Of a DNA stretch of 64,000 nt, positions 24,318-35,154 are shown one piece after another. Position numbers and translations under genes: made by a program. Within the stretch, counting starts at the first letter, position 1. Each line of letters opens with the position of its first letter. The stretch is from an uncultured Verrucomicrobia subdivision 3 bacterium. Lineage in GTDB: Bacteria > Verrucomicrobiota > Verrucomicrobiia > Limisphaerales > UBA11358. The stretch lies in assembly GCA_903865745.1 (NCBI GenBank), contig CAIPKV010000015.1, positions 1-64,000 on the forward strand, given 5' to 3'. A model generated the notes under the pieces. It was not told where the DNA came from. It worked only from the letters and a program-made list of their open reading frames with translations, and did not search any database.

Positions 24318-25678
24318 TTCGCGGGGACGGGGAATCTTTGCTGCATGGTGGAGAGGATTGTTGGCCAGGTCTGTCCGGTATTGCTCTTCGCGCCGGCTGC
24401 AATGCCCGCCGCAAAGGCTGTGGCCGGCGAGGTCCCTTGCACCACCCACGCGCCATCGCCCAAATAAACGACGCTCGCGCCCGGCAACGCGATGGCTGTA
24501 CCCGCACCGTAGTTTGAATAAGGCGCGAGCTGGTTGCCCGCGGTGGCGGCCACGGCAATGACGCCCGGGTCCGCCGCCGGATAGTTGATCGTGTTCGCCC
24601 CATTGTTGCCCGTCGCGGCAAACACGATGATGCCCGCGGATTCGGCGGATTGAATCACGCTGCTCAAGATGCTGCTGTCGGTCGTGCCGCCCAAACTCAT
24701 GCTCAAAATGGTCGCGCCGCCATTCACGGCGGCTTGCACGCCGAGCGCCACGTTCCAAGTGGTGGCGGTGGTGCTGTTGCCGTAGACATCCACGGGCAAA
24801 ATTTCGGTCGAGGAACTGCTCCCCTGCGCCGCGATGCCGCGCAGCATGGTCTCGGCCATGCCGGTGGCGTGTGTGGGTTCCGCACCGCTGAGATCCACGG
24901 TGTCGCCGGTGACGGACACGGGCGTGAGCAGAAACTTCTCGAGATCAGCGCTCAACGGCTGGATGGGCGTATCAATCAAGCCGACGATGACGCGACCGGT
25001 GTCGCCCGGCGGATTTAGCGTGAGGGTGACAGGGCCGACGGGCGCGCTGGCCAGCTTCTGCGGCGCGGGCGGCGCGTCGTAGATGTAATTGTAATCGACG
25101 GTGGCGACGCTGGGATTGGATTGTAATTGGCCGAGCGCGGCATCGGCGGCGGCGGCATCCGCAAATTGCAATCGATAAATCCCGAGCTTGTCGTTGCGAC
25201 CGGTGACTTTCGCGCCCAAGGCTTTCGCCAGCGCGTCGATATCGGTGCCGGGTTTTACCTTCAGCAGCAGTTCGTTGGGAACATGCTTGGCCATGGCGGG
25301 CTTATTGGTCGGGGCGACGTTCACTGGCTGCGTGGCGGCGCGCATGGTGGTGGCGAAGACGTACAGTTGATCGGCCTCGTTGGTCTTGGGCACGAAGGCG
25401 TAGTTTAAATCGCCGAGCAATTTCTTCAGTGCGTCGCCCGAGGCGAGGCCGGCGAACTTCACGTCGGCCTTCCGGTCGATGCCGGGCTCCACAAAGATGT
25501 GCCAGCCGGTCTGATGCGCGATGTCGGTGAGCAATGGCCAGAGGGCCTCGCCATGCAGATCGGCGGCGACCTGGTCGGCGGCGGGTTGCCACACGAGGGT
25601 GTTGGTCTGGGCACCCGCGTCTAAGACTGACGCGAGCCACAGACTGATTAGCACTGTAAGGATTCGCCGCCAGTTCAT
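24314..25678 (-). CDS. secreted subtilisin-like (S8 family) serine protease
   Basis: Starting at ATG 25678 gives 454 residues with a signal peptide (MNWRRILTVLISLWLASVL.. AGA). An N-terminal segment (about 40-105) has a DALKKLLGDLNYAF motif like the short STN domain of secretins and TonB receptors, and an inhibitor-like linker follows. The S8 domain has the catalytic Asp in VGLIDTP, His in THATGMAETML and Ser in QGTSPATAFAAG. The protein is probably exported and self-processed. The STN-protease combination is uncommon to my knowledge. The final codons and stop lie in a heptamer run. Confidence 0.85.
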   Translation of the reverse strand: MNWRRILTVLISLWLASVLDAGAQTNTLVWQPAADQVAADLHGEALWPLLTDIAHQTGWHIFVEPGIDRKADVKFAGLASGDALKKLLGDLNYAFVPKTNEADQLYVFATTMRAATQPVNVAPTNKPAMAKHVPNELLLKVKPGTDIDALAKALGAKVTGRNDKLGIYRLQFADAAAADAALGQLQSNPSVATVDYNYIYDAPPAPQKLASAPVGPVTLTLNPPGDTGRVIVGLIDTPIQPLSADLEKFLLTPVSVTGDTVDLSGAEPTHATGMAETMLRGIAAQGSSSSTEILPVDVYGNSTTATTWNVALGVQAAVNGGATILSMSLGGTTDSSILSSVIQSAESAGIIVFAATGNNGANTINYPAADPGVIAVAATAGNQLAPYSNYGAGTAIALPGASVVYLGDGAWVVQGTSPATAFAAGIAAGAKSNTGQTWPTILSTMQQRFPVPAK

Positions 25679-25694
25679 GGGTCGATTGTCCATT

Positions 25695-25722
25695 GATTTA
25701 CGATTTACGATATACGATTTAC
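25695..25722. repeat. four tandem 7-bp units upstream of the S8 protease
   Basis: GATTTAC GATTTAC GATATAC GATTTAC lies directly before the protease start codon region. If an upstream start were used it would be translated, but the signal peptide points to the start at 25678. It belongs to the same class of 7-base runs seen at 24227, 37185, 38485 and 44101. Confidence 0.7.
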
Positions 25723-25793
25723 GCGCCTTTCGCAATTTTCACGCGGCGTTTAAATCGAAGGTCGTCGCTGGAAAATACCACCCCGGAGTTTTT

Positions 25794-26804
<1,011 letters not shown>

Positions 26805-26815
26805 AGTGAAATCAA

Positions 26816-27763
26816 TTATTCCGGCTGCCAGTTCTTGAGGGAATCTTCCAAAGCCTCTTCGACACCGCGAATCTTCACCCCGACGGACTGGAGCTTGGAA
26901 ACGTCCATGACGCAATTGGAGCGCGGGGTCTTGGCGGCCAGATGGTAGAACTCCGCATCGTTCTGCCAGAACTCAAACTTGCGCGCGGGCTTCAGATATT
27001 TCTCAATGAGCTGGACGACGTGCCGCGTGGTGACGTAGCCAGGGTTGGTGACGTTGTAAATACCGAAGGGCGCGCGCAGCTCCCACGTGTCGAGGCAGGC
27101 TTTAACGAAGTCGGCGCGATGCGAAACGGAGTTGACGTTTTCGTAAACCTTGGGGTAGCGCTGCACCTTGCTGAGGTAATTGCGCTTGCTGTCAAATTGG
27201 TCGAACGGAATCCGGAGGCGCCAGATGTAGCTTTGGCCGATGCCGGTCATAGCCTCCTCGCCCAGCGCCTTGGTGCCGCTGTAAAAGCTGCACGGGCCGT
27301 CGCGAAAGGAGAAGTTGGGCATGTCGTTTTCGGTGAAGCCAAGGATGGCCGGCGATCTTTGTTCGGCCAACGCGTGCAGCCGGGGCTGAATCATGTCCTT
27401 CTCGACACGCACCGCACCGAGCTCGGAAATCTTGGCACCACTATAAATGCAGCCGCTGGAAACGTGCCCCCACGGAACACCGGCTGCCGCGCAGGCGTGC
27501 GCAATGGTCTGGGGTAACAGCGTATTGCCCGCGAGGGTGCCGGCCTTGTCCAATTCGCACGCGTCCACATTGGGCTTGCCGGTATAACCGGCGGCATTGA
27601 CGACGAAGAGCGGCTTGTTCGCGCGAAGATATTCGAGCAGCAAATCGAAGCGGCTGTAATCCACCTGCTTCCTGGAAAGCGTGATGAAATTTTTTTTGCG
27701 CCGCTGCAATTCAAGCGCGAAGGCTTCGCCGATGTAACCGGAGGCTCCGAGAAGAAGGATCAT
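26816..27763 (-). CDS. RmlD-like sugar nucleotide reductase
   Basis: The 315-residue SDR protein has an N-terminal [10 protein letters not shown] nucleotide-binding motif and the [16 protein letters not shown] and [11 protein letters not shown] segments of dTDP-4-dehydrorhamnose reductase-like proteins. The similarity is to extended RmlD relatives more than to RmlD itself, so the exact sugar is uncertain. It lies between rfbA and rfbB with gaps of 3 and 11 bases. No rmlC epimerase is present. Confidence 0.8.
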   Translation of the reverse strand: MILLLGASGYIGEAFALELQRRKKNFITLSRKQVDYSRFDLLLEYLRANKPLFVVNAAGYTGKPNVDACELDKAGTLAGNTLLPQTIAHACAAAGVPWGHVSSGCIYSGAKISELGAVRVEKDMIQPRLHALAEQRSPAILGFTENDMPNFSFRDGPCSFYSGTKALGEEAMTGIGQSYIWRLRIPFDQFDSKRNYLSKVQRYPKVYENVNSVSHRADFVKACLDTWELRAPFGIYNVTNPGYVTTRHVVQLIEKYLKPARKFEFWQNDAEFYHLAAKTPRSNCVMDVSKLQSVGVKIRGVEEALEDSLKNWQPE

Positions 27764-27766
27764 AGA

Positions 27767-28648
27767 TTATTTGTGCAGACGTTTCGCCTCGGCCACAACT
27801 TCGTTTTCAAGATAGGTGCGGTATTCGCAGTTCGGCATGGCGCCGACAATCTGCTCCAACTGCGCGAGTGAGACAAAGCCTTGTCGAAACGCCGCCTCTT
27901 CAGGGCAACCGATCTTGATGCCAGCGCGCTTTTCAATCGTCTGCACATAGGCGCTCGCCTCGTGCAGGCTGGTGCTCGTGCCGGCGTCCAGCCAAGCGAA
28001 CCCGCGCGCCAGCCGCTGCACGCGCAACTGGCCGCGCTTGAGATACTCGACGTTGACGGCGGTGATTTCGAGCTCACCACGCGCGGACGGCTTGAGGTTT
28101 TTGGCAATCTCCACAACGGAGTTATCGCAAATGTAAAGCCCCGGCACGGCGTAGTTGCTCTTGGGCTGCTTCGGCTTTTCCTCAATCGAAACCGCCTTGC
28201 CATCTGCGTCGAACTCCACGACGCCGTAGCGTTCCGGGTCATTCACGTGATAGCCGTAAATCGTCTCGCCGCTCTTGAATTCCGCAAATGCGCGGTAGAA
28301 CGAATCGCCGCCGTAAAAGATGTTGTCACCAAGAATCAGCGTAACGTTGTCTTTGCCGATAAAACTTTCCGCGATCAGGAACGCCTGCGCGATGCCGGCC
28401 GGTTTGGCCTGCTCGCGATAATCAATGGTCACACCAAAACGCGAACCGTCGCCGAGCAGTTGCTGGAAACGGGGCAAATCGTGGGGCGTAGAGATGAGGC
28501 ACAGCTCGCGGATGCCGCCTTCGATGAGCGTCGTCAGCGGATAGTAAACCATCGGCTTATCAAAGACCGGCTGGAGCTGCTTGCTCGCCACGAGGGTGAG
28601 CGGATACAGCCGCGAGCCGGCACCGCCGGCGAGAATAATGCCTTTCAT
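27767..28648 (-). CDS. rfbA: glucose-1-phosphate thymidylyltransferase
   Basis: This 293-residue enzyme joins dTTP and glucose-1-phosphate, the first step of dTDP-deoxysugar synthesis. Start ATG 28648 gives MKGIILAGGAGSRLYPLT, the nucleotidyltransferase signature. IEEKPKQPKSNYAVPGLY and LDAGTSTSL are typical of RmlA. It is the first gene of the dTDP-sugar run. Confidence 0.95.
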   Translation of the reverse strand: MKGIILAGGAGSRLYPLTLVASKQLQPVFDKPMVYYPLTTLIEGGIRELCLISTPHDLPRFQQLLGDGSRFGVTIDYREQAKPAGIAQAFLIAESFIGKDNVTLILGDNIFYGGDSFYRAFAEFKSGETIYGYHVNDPERYGVVEFDADGKAVSIEEKPKQPKSNYAVPGLYICDNSVVEIAKNLKPSARGELEITAVNVEYLKRGQLRVQRLARGFAWLDAGTSTSLHEASAYVQTIEKRAGIKIGCPEEAAFRQGFVSLAQLEQIVGAMPNCEYRTYLENEVVAEAKRLHK

Positions 28649-28687
28649 GTTTGTAATAGCGTAAATTTTGGTAATTGATTTGGCCAA

Positions 28688-28716
28688 CAAAAAAGCCGCG
28701 TTTGGCAACGCGGCTT
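28688..28716 (-). terminator. intrinsic terminator of clpC
   Basis: Arms of 10 bases (AAGCCGCGTT/AACGCGGCTT at 28693-28702 and 28707-28716) enclose a 4-base loop. On the minus strand the hairpin is followed by six T. It lies 17 bases after the clpC stop codon and before rfbA. Confidence 0.9.
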
Positions 28717-28732
28717 GAAATAAGACGTTAAT

Positions 28733-31255
28733 TCAACTGGCAACCGCGCCCTCGGTCGCCGCTTTTTGGGTAAAGAGCAGCTTGTCCTTGTCGGCGGTCA
28801 CCTGAATCAGGCTGCCTTCCGTAAGTACACCCTTGAGGATTTCTTCGGCCAGCGGATCCTCGAAGAAACGCTCGACAGCACGACGCATCGGCCGCGCACC
28901 GTATTGCGGGTCGTAGCCCTTCTCCACCAGCAATTCTTTGGCCTTTTCGTCCAACTCCAGCTTGAGGTTTTTCTTCCGTAAACGTTCGAGTACCTTTTCC
29001 ACTTCCAAGCTGAGAATCTGAATGAGGTCAGGCTTCGTGAACGAGCGGAACACAATCAGATCGTCGAGCCGGTTCAAGAATTCCGGACGGAACACTTTCT
29101 TGGCCTCTTCCAATACACGTTCGCGCGCCTTCTCGTATGTGGCCTCATCCGTAATCGGCGCGAAGCCGAGCGTGGACGATTTCCGCAGCGTATCCGAACC
29201 GACGTTCGAGGTCATCAGGATGATCGTGTTGCGGAAATTCACGATGCGGCCCATGCTGTCCGTCAGCTTTCCTTCTTCCAGAATCTGCAACAGCATGTTC
29301 CACACGTCGGGATGCGCCTTCTCAATTTCGTCGAACAACACGACGGAGTACGGATTGCGGCGCACCTTCTCGGTGAGCTGGCCGCCTTCCTCATATCCAA
29401 CATAGCCGGGCGGCGAACCAACGAGGCGCGACACATTGAACTTCTCCATGTATTCGCTCATGTCGAGCTGGATGAGCGATTTTGTGTCGCCGAACATCTG
29501 TTCCGCGAGCGTCTTCGCCAAGAGCGTCTTACCCACGCCCGTCGGCCCCAGCAAAAGGAACGTGCCAATCGGCCGGCGCGGGTCTTTAAGATCCGCCCGC
29601 GAACGTTTCAAAGCCTTGCACAGCGAAGACACTGCCTCACGCTGGCCGACGACGACCTTTTCCATCTCCACTTCGACGGTGAGCAGGCGCGACATTTCGT
29701 CCTGACCCATGCGCTTGAGCGGGATGCCAGTCCACTTGGCCACGACATGCAAGATTTCCTCTTCGCCAACGACCACGCGTTTCTCGTCACCCTTCGCGCG
29801 CCATTCTTTGAGCAACGTCTCGAGCTTCTCCTTCGCCTGTTTCTCTTGATCGCGCATCTTGGCCGCGCCTTCGAAATCCTGATTCTTGATAGCCGCTTCC
29901 TTCTTGCCCTTGATGACTTCAATCTCAGCTTCCTGCGCCTTGATTTCCGGCGGACGCGTCATCGTGGTGATGCGCGCGCGGGAACCAGCTTCGTCCAGCA
30001 CGTCAATCGCCTTGTCCGGCAGGAACCGATCAGTGATGTAGCGGTCGGACAACTTCACCGAAGCCTCGACGGCCAGATCCGTGAACTCCGCCTTGTGATG
30101 CTCTTCGTATTTGTGGCGCAACCCTTTCAAGATCGCAATGGCATCATCAATCGACGGCGCCTCGACCTTCACCGATTGGAAACGGCGTTCGAGCGCGGCA
30201 TCCTTCTCGATGTATTTGCGATACTCGTTCAACGTGGTCGCACCCACACACTGCATTTCGCCACGTGAGAGGGCAGGCTTAATGATGTTGCTGGCATCCA
30301 TCGTGCCTTCGGCAGAACCAGCACCGACAATCGTGTGCAATTCGTCAATGAACAAAATGATGTTCTTCGCGCGGCGGATTTCGTCCATGACCGCCTTGAT
30401 GCGCTCTTCAAACTGGCCGCGATACTTCGTGCCCGCGACCATCAGCGCGAGGTCCAACGTGATGACGCGCTTGTTCAACAAAATCTCCGGTACGTTGCCC
30501 TTCACGATTTCCTGCGCCAGGCCTTCGACAATGGCGGTCTTGCCCACGCCGGCTTCGCCCAGCAGCACTGGATTGTTTTTCGTGCGACGGCACAGCACCT
30601 GGATGACGCGTTCGATTTCACTCGCGCGGCCGATAACCGGATCCATGTCGCCCTTGCGCGCAATCTCCGTGAGGTCACGGCCAAACGCCTTCAGCGCGGG
30701 CGTCTTGACTTCGCCTTTCTTCTCGCCAGCGGCACCCGCCGCCTGTTTCTCCGGGGCCGGTTCGCCCGGTTGCGCTTCTTCTCCACCCGCCGGCGGCGCT
30801 GCAAAATTCGGATCCAGCTCTTTCAAGACACGTTGCCGCGCCTCTTCGATATCCACGTCCAGCGCGCGCAACACTTTCGCGGCCACGCCATCACCCTCAC
30901 GCAGCAGGCCGAGCAGCAGATGCTCGGTGCCAACATAAGTATGGTTCAAATTCTTCGCCTCCTTCTGCGCCAGCGCGATGACTTTCTTCACACGCGGCGT
31001 GTAGGGAATATTACCAATCATCTTCTGATCGGGGCCGGCGCCCACCTGCTTCTCGACTTCGATGCGGACGCTGTCGAGATCAATGCCCATGCTTTGCAGC
31101 ACGTTGACCGCAACGCCCTGGCCCAGCTTGATCAGGCCGAGCAACAGATGTTCGGTGCCGAGAAAGTTATGGTTCAACCGGTCGGCCTCCTTGCGCGCGA
31201 GCGCGAGCACCTGCTGCGCCCGCGGCGTGAAATTACTCATGGCTTCATCACTCAT
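28733..31255 (-). CDS. clpC: ClpC-type AAA+ protease ATPase subunit
   Basis: The 840-residue Hsp100 unfoldase feeds ClpP. Two N-terminal Clp repeats ([16 protein letters not shown] and the [16 protein letters not shown] copy) are followed by the first AAA domain ([31 protein letters not shown]), a UVR-like middle segment, the second AAA domain ([31 protein letters not shown]) and the C-terminal small domain. Either ATG 31255 or ATG 31240 (MSNFTPRAQ) could be the start; the latter matches the family better. No clpP or mcsAB is adjacent. Confidence 0.95.
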   Translation of the reverse strand: MSDEAMSNFTPRAQQVLALARKEADRLNHNFLGTEHLLLGLIKLGQGVAVNVLQSMGIDLDSVRIEVEKQVGAGPDQKMIGNIPYTPRVKKVIALAQKEAKNLNHTYVGTEHLLLGLLREGDGVAAKVLRALDVDIEEARQRVLKELDPNFAAPPAGGEEAQPGEPAPEKQAAGAAGEKKGEVKTPALKAFGRDLTEIARKGDMDPVIGRASEIERVIQVLCRRTKNNPVLLGEAGVGKTAIVEGLAQEIVKGNVPEILLNKRVITLDLALMVAGTKYRGQFEERIKAVMDEIRRAKNIILFIDELHTIVGAGSAEGTMDASNIIKPALSRGEMQCVGATTLNEYRKYIEKDAALERRFQSVKVEAPSIDDAIAILKGLRHKYEEHHKAEFTDLAVEASVKLSDRYITDRFLPDKAIDVLDEAGSRARITTMTRPPEIKAQEAEIEVIKGKKEAAIKNQDFEGAAKMRDQEKQAKEKLETLLKEWRAKGDEKRVVVGEEEILHVVAKWTGIPLKRMGQDEMSRLLTVEVEMEKVVVGQREAVSSLCKALKRSRADLKDPRRPIGTFLLLGPTGVGKTLLAKTLAEQMFGDTKSLIQLDMSEYMEKFNVSRLVGSPPGYVGYEEGGQLTEKVRRNPYSVVLFDEIEKAHPDVWNMLLQILEEGKLTDSMGRIVNFRNTIILMTSNVGSDTLRKSSTLGFAPITDEATYEKARERVLEEAKKVFRPEFLNRLDDLIVFRSFTKPDLIQILSLEVEKVLERLRKKNLKLELDEKAKELLVEKGYDPQYGARPMRRAVERFFEDPLAEEILKGVLTEGSLIQVTADKDKLLFTQKAATEGAVAS

Positions 31256-31330
31256 ATTAATCTTATTTTGCTACGGGTTGGGCAATTTGTCCAATGACAT
31301 CCTGAAATAATCTATTCATGGCGAATCTAT

Positions 31331-31726
31331 TTATTTCAACAGCGGCGAATCGGCCGGGCGCTCGACGAAGTGCAGCAGGTTCCCTTCGCCGTCTTCGAAG
31401 AACAACACCTTACCTCCGCCCGCCGCCGGCCGGACTTCCGCCGTGAACTTCACGCCGCGCGCTTCCAGCTCCGCCTTCGCCGCTTCGAGCGACGGCACGC
31501 GCAGCGCCAAATGCCGGAAACCTTGCAGCTTATTATTACCGCGTTCGGCCAGCGGCGCATCGGCCTGATAAATCTCGAACCACACACTGCCGAGCGCAAT
31601 CAGACACGTCGGCGGCGTCTGGCCGTTATTGAAAACCTCGCGCGCGCCCAGCACGCGCTCATACCAACTCTTCAACGCCACCGGATTGCTGGCGGGGATG
31701 GCGATGTGTTCGACAGAAACATTCAT
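31331..31726 (-). CDS. VOC superfamily (glyoxalase-like) protein
   Basis: Start ATG 31726 gives 131 residues with the VOC beta-alpha-beta-beta-beta modules: VEHIAIPASNPVALKSWYERVLG, then GFRHLALRVPSLEAAKAELEARGV and VLFFEDGEGNLLHFVERP. The metal-ligand histidines and C-terminal glutamate are present, but the substrate is unknown. It is divergent from eda with about 90 bases between their starts. Confidence 0.85.
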   Translation of the reverse strand: MNVSVEHIAIPASNPVALKSWYERVLGAREVFNNGQTPPTCLIALGSVWFEIYQADAPLAERGNNKLQGFRHLALRVPSLEAAKAELEARGVKFTAEVRPAAGGGKVLFFEDGEGNLLHFVERPADSPLLK

Positions 31727-31816
31727 CGCCTGATTAAATGCCAAAGACCGCCAATTAAAAATCAAAATCGTATTCACTCCCTCGCCCGGATTTGCGAAAC
31801 TTGTCCGCACAACGTT

Positions 31817-32452
31817 ATGAATATTGATTCCCTGCTCCACCAACGGCTCGTCTGCGTCGCGGTCATCGAGAAACCCGACGACGCCGTGCCGCTGACCGAA
31901 GCGCTGCTTGCCGGCGGCTTGAATTGCATCGAAGTCACCTTCCGCACCGCCGGCGCGGCGGACTCCATTGCGCGCATTCGCAAAGCACTACCCGCTGCCA
32001 TCGTCGGTGCGGGCACGCTGCTCACGGCAGATCAAGTGAAGCAAGCCGTGGATGCCGGCGCGCAATTCGGCGTGTCCCCTGGTCTAAGCGAAGCCGTGTC
32101 TAAGGCCGCGCATGACCATCATCTGCCACTCTTTCCCGGCGTCATCACGCCGTCCGAGATTATCCGCGCGCTGGAGCTGGGTTGGAAGCATCTGAAGTTT
32201 TTCCCGGCGGAAACCTTTGGCGGCGTCAATGCCCTCAAGGCCCTTACCGGCCCGTTCGGTCACACTGGTTTGAAGTTCATCCCCACCGGCGGCATCACGG
32301 CGGCTACGCTGCCGGATTATCTCGCGCTGCCTTCCGTGGCGGCGGTGGGTGGTTCGTGGATGGCGGAACGCAAGCTGGTCGCGGAAAAGTCTTGGACCAA
32401 AATCACCGCGCTTACGGCTGAGGCGATGAAGGTTATCGCTTCGACCAAATAA
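31817..32452 (+). CDS. eda: 2-dehydro-3-deoxy-6-phosphogluconate (KDPG) aldolase
   Basis: The 211-residue aldolase splits KDPG to pyruvate and glyceraldehyde-3-phosphate. Motifs IEVTFRTAGA (base), GTLLTADQV, PGVITPSEI and the Schiff-base lysine in LKFFPAE are intact. A longer upstream frame is antisense to the VOC gene and is not used. It lies beside kduD and kduI, so it probably serves uronate breakdown as well as sugar acids. Confidence 0.93.
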   Translation: MNIDSLLHQRLVCVAVIEKPDDAVPLTEALLAGGLNCIEVTFRTAGAADSIARIRKALPAAIVGAGTLLTADQVKQAVDAGAQFGVSPGLSEAVSKAAHDHHLPLFPGVITPSEIIRALELGWKHLKFFPAETFGGVNALKALTGPFGHTGLKFIPTGGITAATLPDYLALPSVAAVGGSWMAERKLVAEKSWTKITALTAEAMKVIASTK

Positions 32453-32462
32453 TACCGCGCGT

Positions 32463-33236
32463 TCAGCGCCCCAGCCAGCCGCCGTCGATGTTCAGCACCG
32501 CGCCGTTCAGATAATCCGAATCGCCCGACGCCAGAAACACGCAGCCGCCCGCGATATCTTCCGCGGCGCCCCAGCGACCTTCGGGAATGCGGTCCAGAAT
32601 CGCCTTATTGCGCACCGGATCTTCGCGCAGCGCCTTCGTGTTTTCCGTCGCGATGTAGCCGGGCGCGATGGCGTTCACATTGATGCGTTCCTTCGCCCAC
32701 TCATTCGAGAGCGCTTTCGTGACACCCGCAATCCCATGTTTGCTCGCGGCGTAAGCGGGCACCGTAATGCCGCCTTGGAAAGACAGGAGCGACGCGATAT
32801 TCACCAGCTTGAGGCGCGCACCTTCCGGCGCCTTGGCGCGACCCGTCTCAATCCACCACTTGCCGACGGCTTGCATGAGGAAGAACGGTGAGTTCAAGTT
32901 CGTCGCGATGACCGCATTCCAATCGGCTTCGGAGAAATCCTTCGCCGGTGCGCGCCGGATGATGCCAGCGTTATTGACCAGCGCATCAATCTGGCCGGTC
33001 TGCGCGAGAATCTCCGCAATGACCGTGTGCGATTCCTTTTGCGTGCCCGTGCCGAGGTCGGCGTTATGCGCGATGAACTTGCCGCCCGCTGCCGACACCG
33101 CCGCGCCGGTTTCGGCCAAGTCACTGCGCGCCACGCCCACGACGGTGGCGCCCTGCTGGGCGAACGCCACGCAAATGGCCTGACCAATGCCCCGGCTCGC
33201 CCCCGTTACGACCACGACCTTATTCTTGAATTTCAT
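32463..33236 (-). CDS. kduD: 2-dehydro-3-deoxy-D-gluconate 5-dehydrogenase (SDR)
   Basis: This 257-residue short-chain dehydrogenase has the N-terminal VTGASRGIGQAI, the NNAGI motif, and S/Y-x3-K in VPAYAASKHG. It reduces 2,5-diketo-3-deoxygluconate to KDG in pectin and uronate degradation. The assignment to KduD rests on strong context: kduI follows on the same strand after about 90 bases and eda is convergent at its 3' end. Confidence 0.88.
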   Translation of the reverse strand: MKFKNKVVVVTGASRGIGQAICVAFAQQGATVVGVARSDLAETGAAVSAAGGKFIAHNADLGTGTQKESHTVIAEILAQTGQIDALVNNAGIIRRAPAKDFSEADWNAVIATNLNSPFFLMQAVGKWWIETGRAKAPEGARLKLVNIASLLSFQGGITVPAYAASKHGIAGVTKALSNEWAKERINVNAIAPGYIATENTKALREDPVRNKAILDRIPEGRWGAAEDIAGGCVFLASGDSDYLNGAVLNIDGGWLGR

Positions 33237-33247
33237 AATAATTATTC

Positions 33248-33325
33248 AGCCACAGATGCTCACAGATGGAACACAAATGACTCCTGCATAAAACATCTGA
33301 GTTTCATCTGTGCCCATCTGTGGCT
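33248..33325. repeat. inverted repeat of the CCACAGATG family between kduD and kduI
   Basis: Arms of about 24 bases (AGCCACAGATGCTCACAGATG at 33248 and CATCTGTGCCCATCTGTGGCT at 33305) enclose about 30 bases. The right arm overlaps the stop codon of kduI, so the element abuts or extends that gene. Related copies occur near 23284 and 48034. In a transcript it would form a strong hairpin between the two kdu genes. Confidence 0.75.
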
Positions 33326-34160
33326 ACTTCAAATCAACCGGCTTCACCGCGTCCATGTCGTCGAAGACCTGGTTCTCGCCGGCCATGCCCCAGATGAATT
33401 TGTAATTCCCCGTGCCCACACCGAAGTGCATGGACCAGTTCGGCGACAGCGCCACCTCATCATTGTGCAGAAACACGTGGCGCGTCTCCGTCGGTTCGCC
33501 GAAGAAATGCGAGACCACCTTGTCGCCGAGATCGAAGTAGAAATAAATCTCCGTGCGCCGCCAATGCGTGTGCGGCGGAAAAGAATTCCACACACTGCCC
33601 GGCTCCAGCGCGGTCAGACCCATCACGAGCTGGCAACTCTGGATGCCGCCTTGATGGATGAATTTATAAATCGTGCGCTTATTCGCCGTCTCCTGCGCAC
33701 CGAGCGCGACGGGCGTGGCCTCGGCGGAAGTCATCAAGCGCGCGGGATACGCGGCGTGCGCGGGACAGCTCAACAGATAAAACTTCGCCGGAGCCGCCGC
33801 GTCATCGCTCGTGAAGGCAACCGCCTTGGTCCCCATCGGCACATAGACGCAATCCAGTTTATTGAGGGCGAAGCTGTGGCCGTCCGCTAGGACCTTGCCC
33901 GCGCCGCCGACGTTGATGATGCCCAGCTCGCGGCGTTCGAGGAAAAAGGCGCGGCCCGTCTCCTTATGATTGGGCAGCTCGACGGGTTGGCCCAGCGGCG
34001 ACACACCGCCCACGAAGAGGCGGTCGAGGTCCGTGAAGTGGCCGGTGAGTTCGCCGGGCACAAAGAGGTTGGTGATGGCGAAGGTATCGTGCAACTGCTG
34101 CGTGGACAAGCCGATGAGATCCTGCGGACGCGGCGTGCGGCGGATGGAAGAGTCAATCAT
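33324..34160 (-). CDS. kduI: 5-dehydro-4-deoxy-D-glucuronate isomerase
   Basis: The 278-residue cupin enzyme isomerises 5-keto-4-deoxyuronate, the product of pectin or other uronate lyases, to diketo-deoxygluconate. The metal-binding FPPHTHWRRTEIYFYFDL region is intact, and the length matches E. coli KduI. It is transcribed before kduD. No lyase or KDG kinase is in the window. Confidence 0.95.
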   Translation of the reverse strand: MIDSSIRRTPRPQDLIGLSTQQLHDTFAITNLFVPGELTGHFTDLDRLFVGGVSPLGQPVELPNHKETGRAFFLERRELGIINVGGAGKVLADGHSFALNKLDCVYVPMGTKAVAFTSDDAAAPAKFYLLSCPAHAAYPARLMTSAEATPVALGAQETANKRTIYKFIHQGGIQSCQLVMGLTALEPGSVWNSFPPHTHWRRTEIYFYFDLGDKVVSHFFGEPTETRHVFLHNDEVALSPNWSMHFGVGTGNYKFIWGMAGENQVFDDMDAVKPVDLK

Positions 34161-34274
34161 GCTGGAAGGTTGCCAGAAACGAACCGGTCCGACAAGCCGC
34201 TGCCGGAGGGAATTTGGTTTACCTGTAAAACACCCCGGAGCCGCCCCGCGTCGGGCACCTTTTTCAAAGATTGC

Positions 34275-34505
34275 CGAAGCTTAGCCAACCGTTCCCTAAC
34301 CTTCGGGAGTCGTTCCCGAAGGTTTGGCAACCATTCCCGAACCTTCGGCAGTCGTTGCGTAACCTTCGGCAGTCATTCCCGAAGGTTCGGCAGCCGTTCC
34401 CTAACCTTAGGCAGCCATTGCCTAAGCTCACGGAACGACTGCGTAACCTCCCGCAACCATTGCGGGAACATCCGCAACGACTGCGGGAACATCGCCAGCA
34501 ACCGC
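34275..34505. repeat. tandem array D: 11 degenerate units of 21 bp
   Basis: Eleven gap-free 21-base units with an approximate consensus CKAACCTTCGGCARYCRTTSC. Within units CGAAGGTT and AACCTTCG alternate, so neighbouring units can pair as inverted repeats (for example CCGAAGGTTTGG with CCGAACCTTCGG). The last three units drift to GGGAACATCCGCAACGACTGC. The array occupies the divergent gap between kduI and a small membrane protein gene. Confidence 0.85.
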
Positions 34506-34776
34506 CCATTCATGGAAAACAATCTCGCAATCAACGACTTGCAGCTCAAAACCCCGGCCAACCGTCAATTCTCGACCGGAAACTTCAGGCAAACGTAGCG
34601 AGACGGCGGCGCTGGCACCCTGAATGGCTGGGGGTTCAGAGTAGATGAGCTAGCAAGCCTGCCGTTTGGGTCTGGTTCCAGAAAAGAGGCTTGCCAAGGA
34701 TTTGCCCTCGCCGCACCCTCAGATTCATGAAACCGGAGAGGCTGCACAACACACCGTAACTGTTAGACACCATCGT

Positions 34777-35025
34777 ATGATTGTTGCCGGATACATACTT
34801 TTGGTTCTTGGCGTAGTTGCCAGTATAGTCGGCGAGATCATGTTCTTGACGGTTGCTTTCAAGCGCAGCTTGTGGTGGTTTTGCGGCTGTCTATTTATTC
34901 CGCCCGTTGCATTGATTTTCTTTTTTCTAAACATGAAGGCTACCATTAAACCAGTCGCTATGGCGTGGCTTGGAGCTATACTTGCATTTTATGCTGCTTA
35001 CATGGCTGGACTAAATTTGCATTAG
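34777..35025 (+). CDS. small membrane protein with three hydrophobic segments, hypothetical
   Basis: From ATG 34777 the product is 82 residues with hydrophobic stretches at about 2-24, 32-50 and 58-78. A TTG start at 34666 would add 37 polar residues but has no advantage. No ribosome-binding site is obvious for either. The local GC content is lower than in the neighbours. Family not recognised. Confidence 0.55.
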   Translation: MIVAGYILLVLGVVASIVGEIMFLTVAFKRSLWWFCGCLFIPPVALIFFFLNMKATIKPVAMAWLGAILAFYAAYMAGLNLH

Positions 35026-35154
35026 ATTATGAGTCATGCCGCCAAAACGAGGATAGGCTGCCCGTCCCCTTTCCTCTCTTAACCCACGCCTGCGAAACTC
35101 GCGCTTGTCCTGTCCGAAGGGTTGGCCTAAAGTGCCGGCTTCCAATTCATCCTT

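Noticed and set aside
29312-31297. Long plus-strand frames antisense to clpC
   Set aside because: High-GC antisense shadows of a strongly conserved gene.
31370-31816. Long N-terminal extension of eda
   Set aside because: The extension is antisense to the VOC protein gene, and the KDPG aldolase fold begins at 31817.
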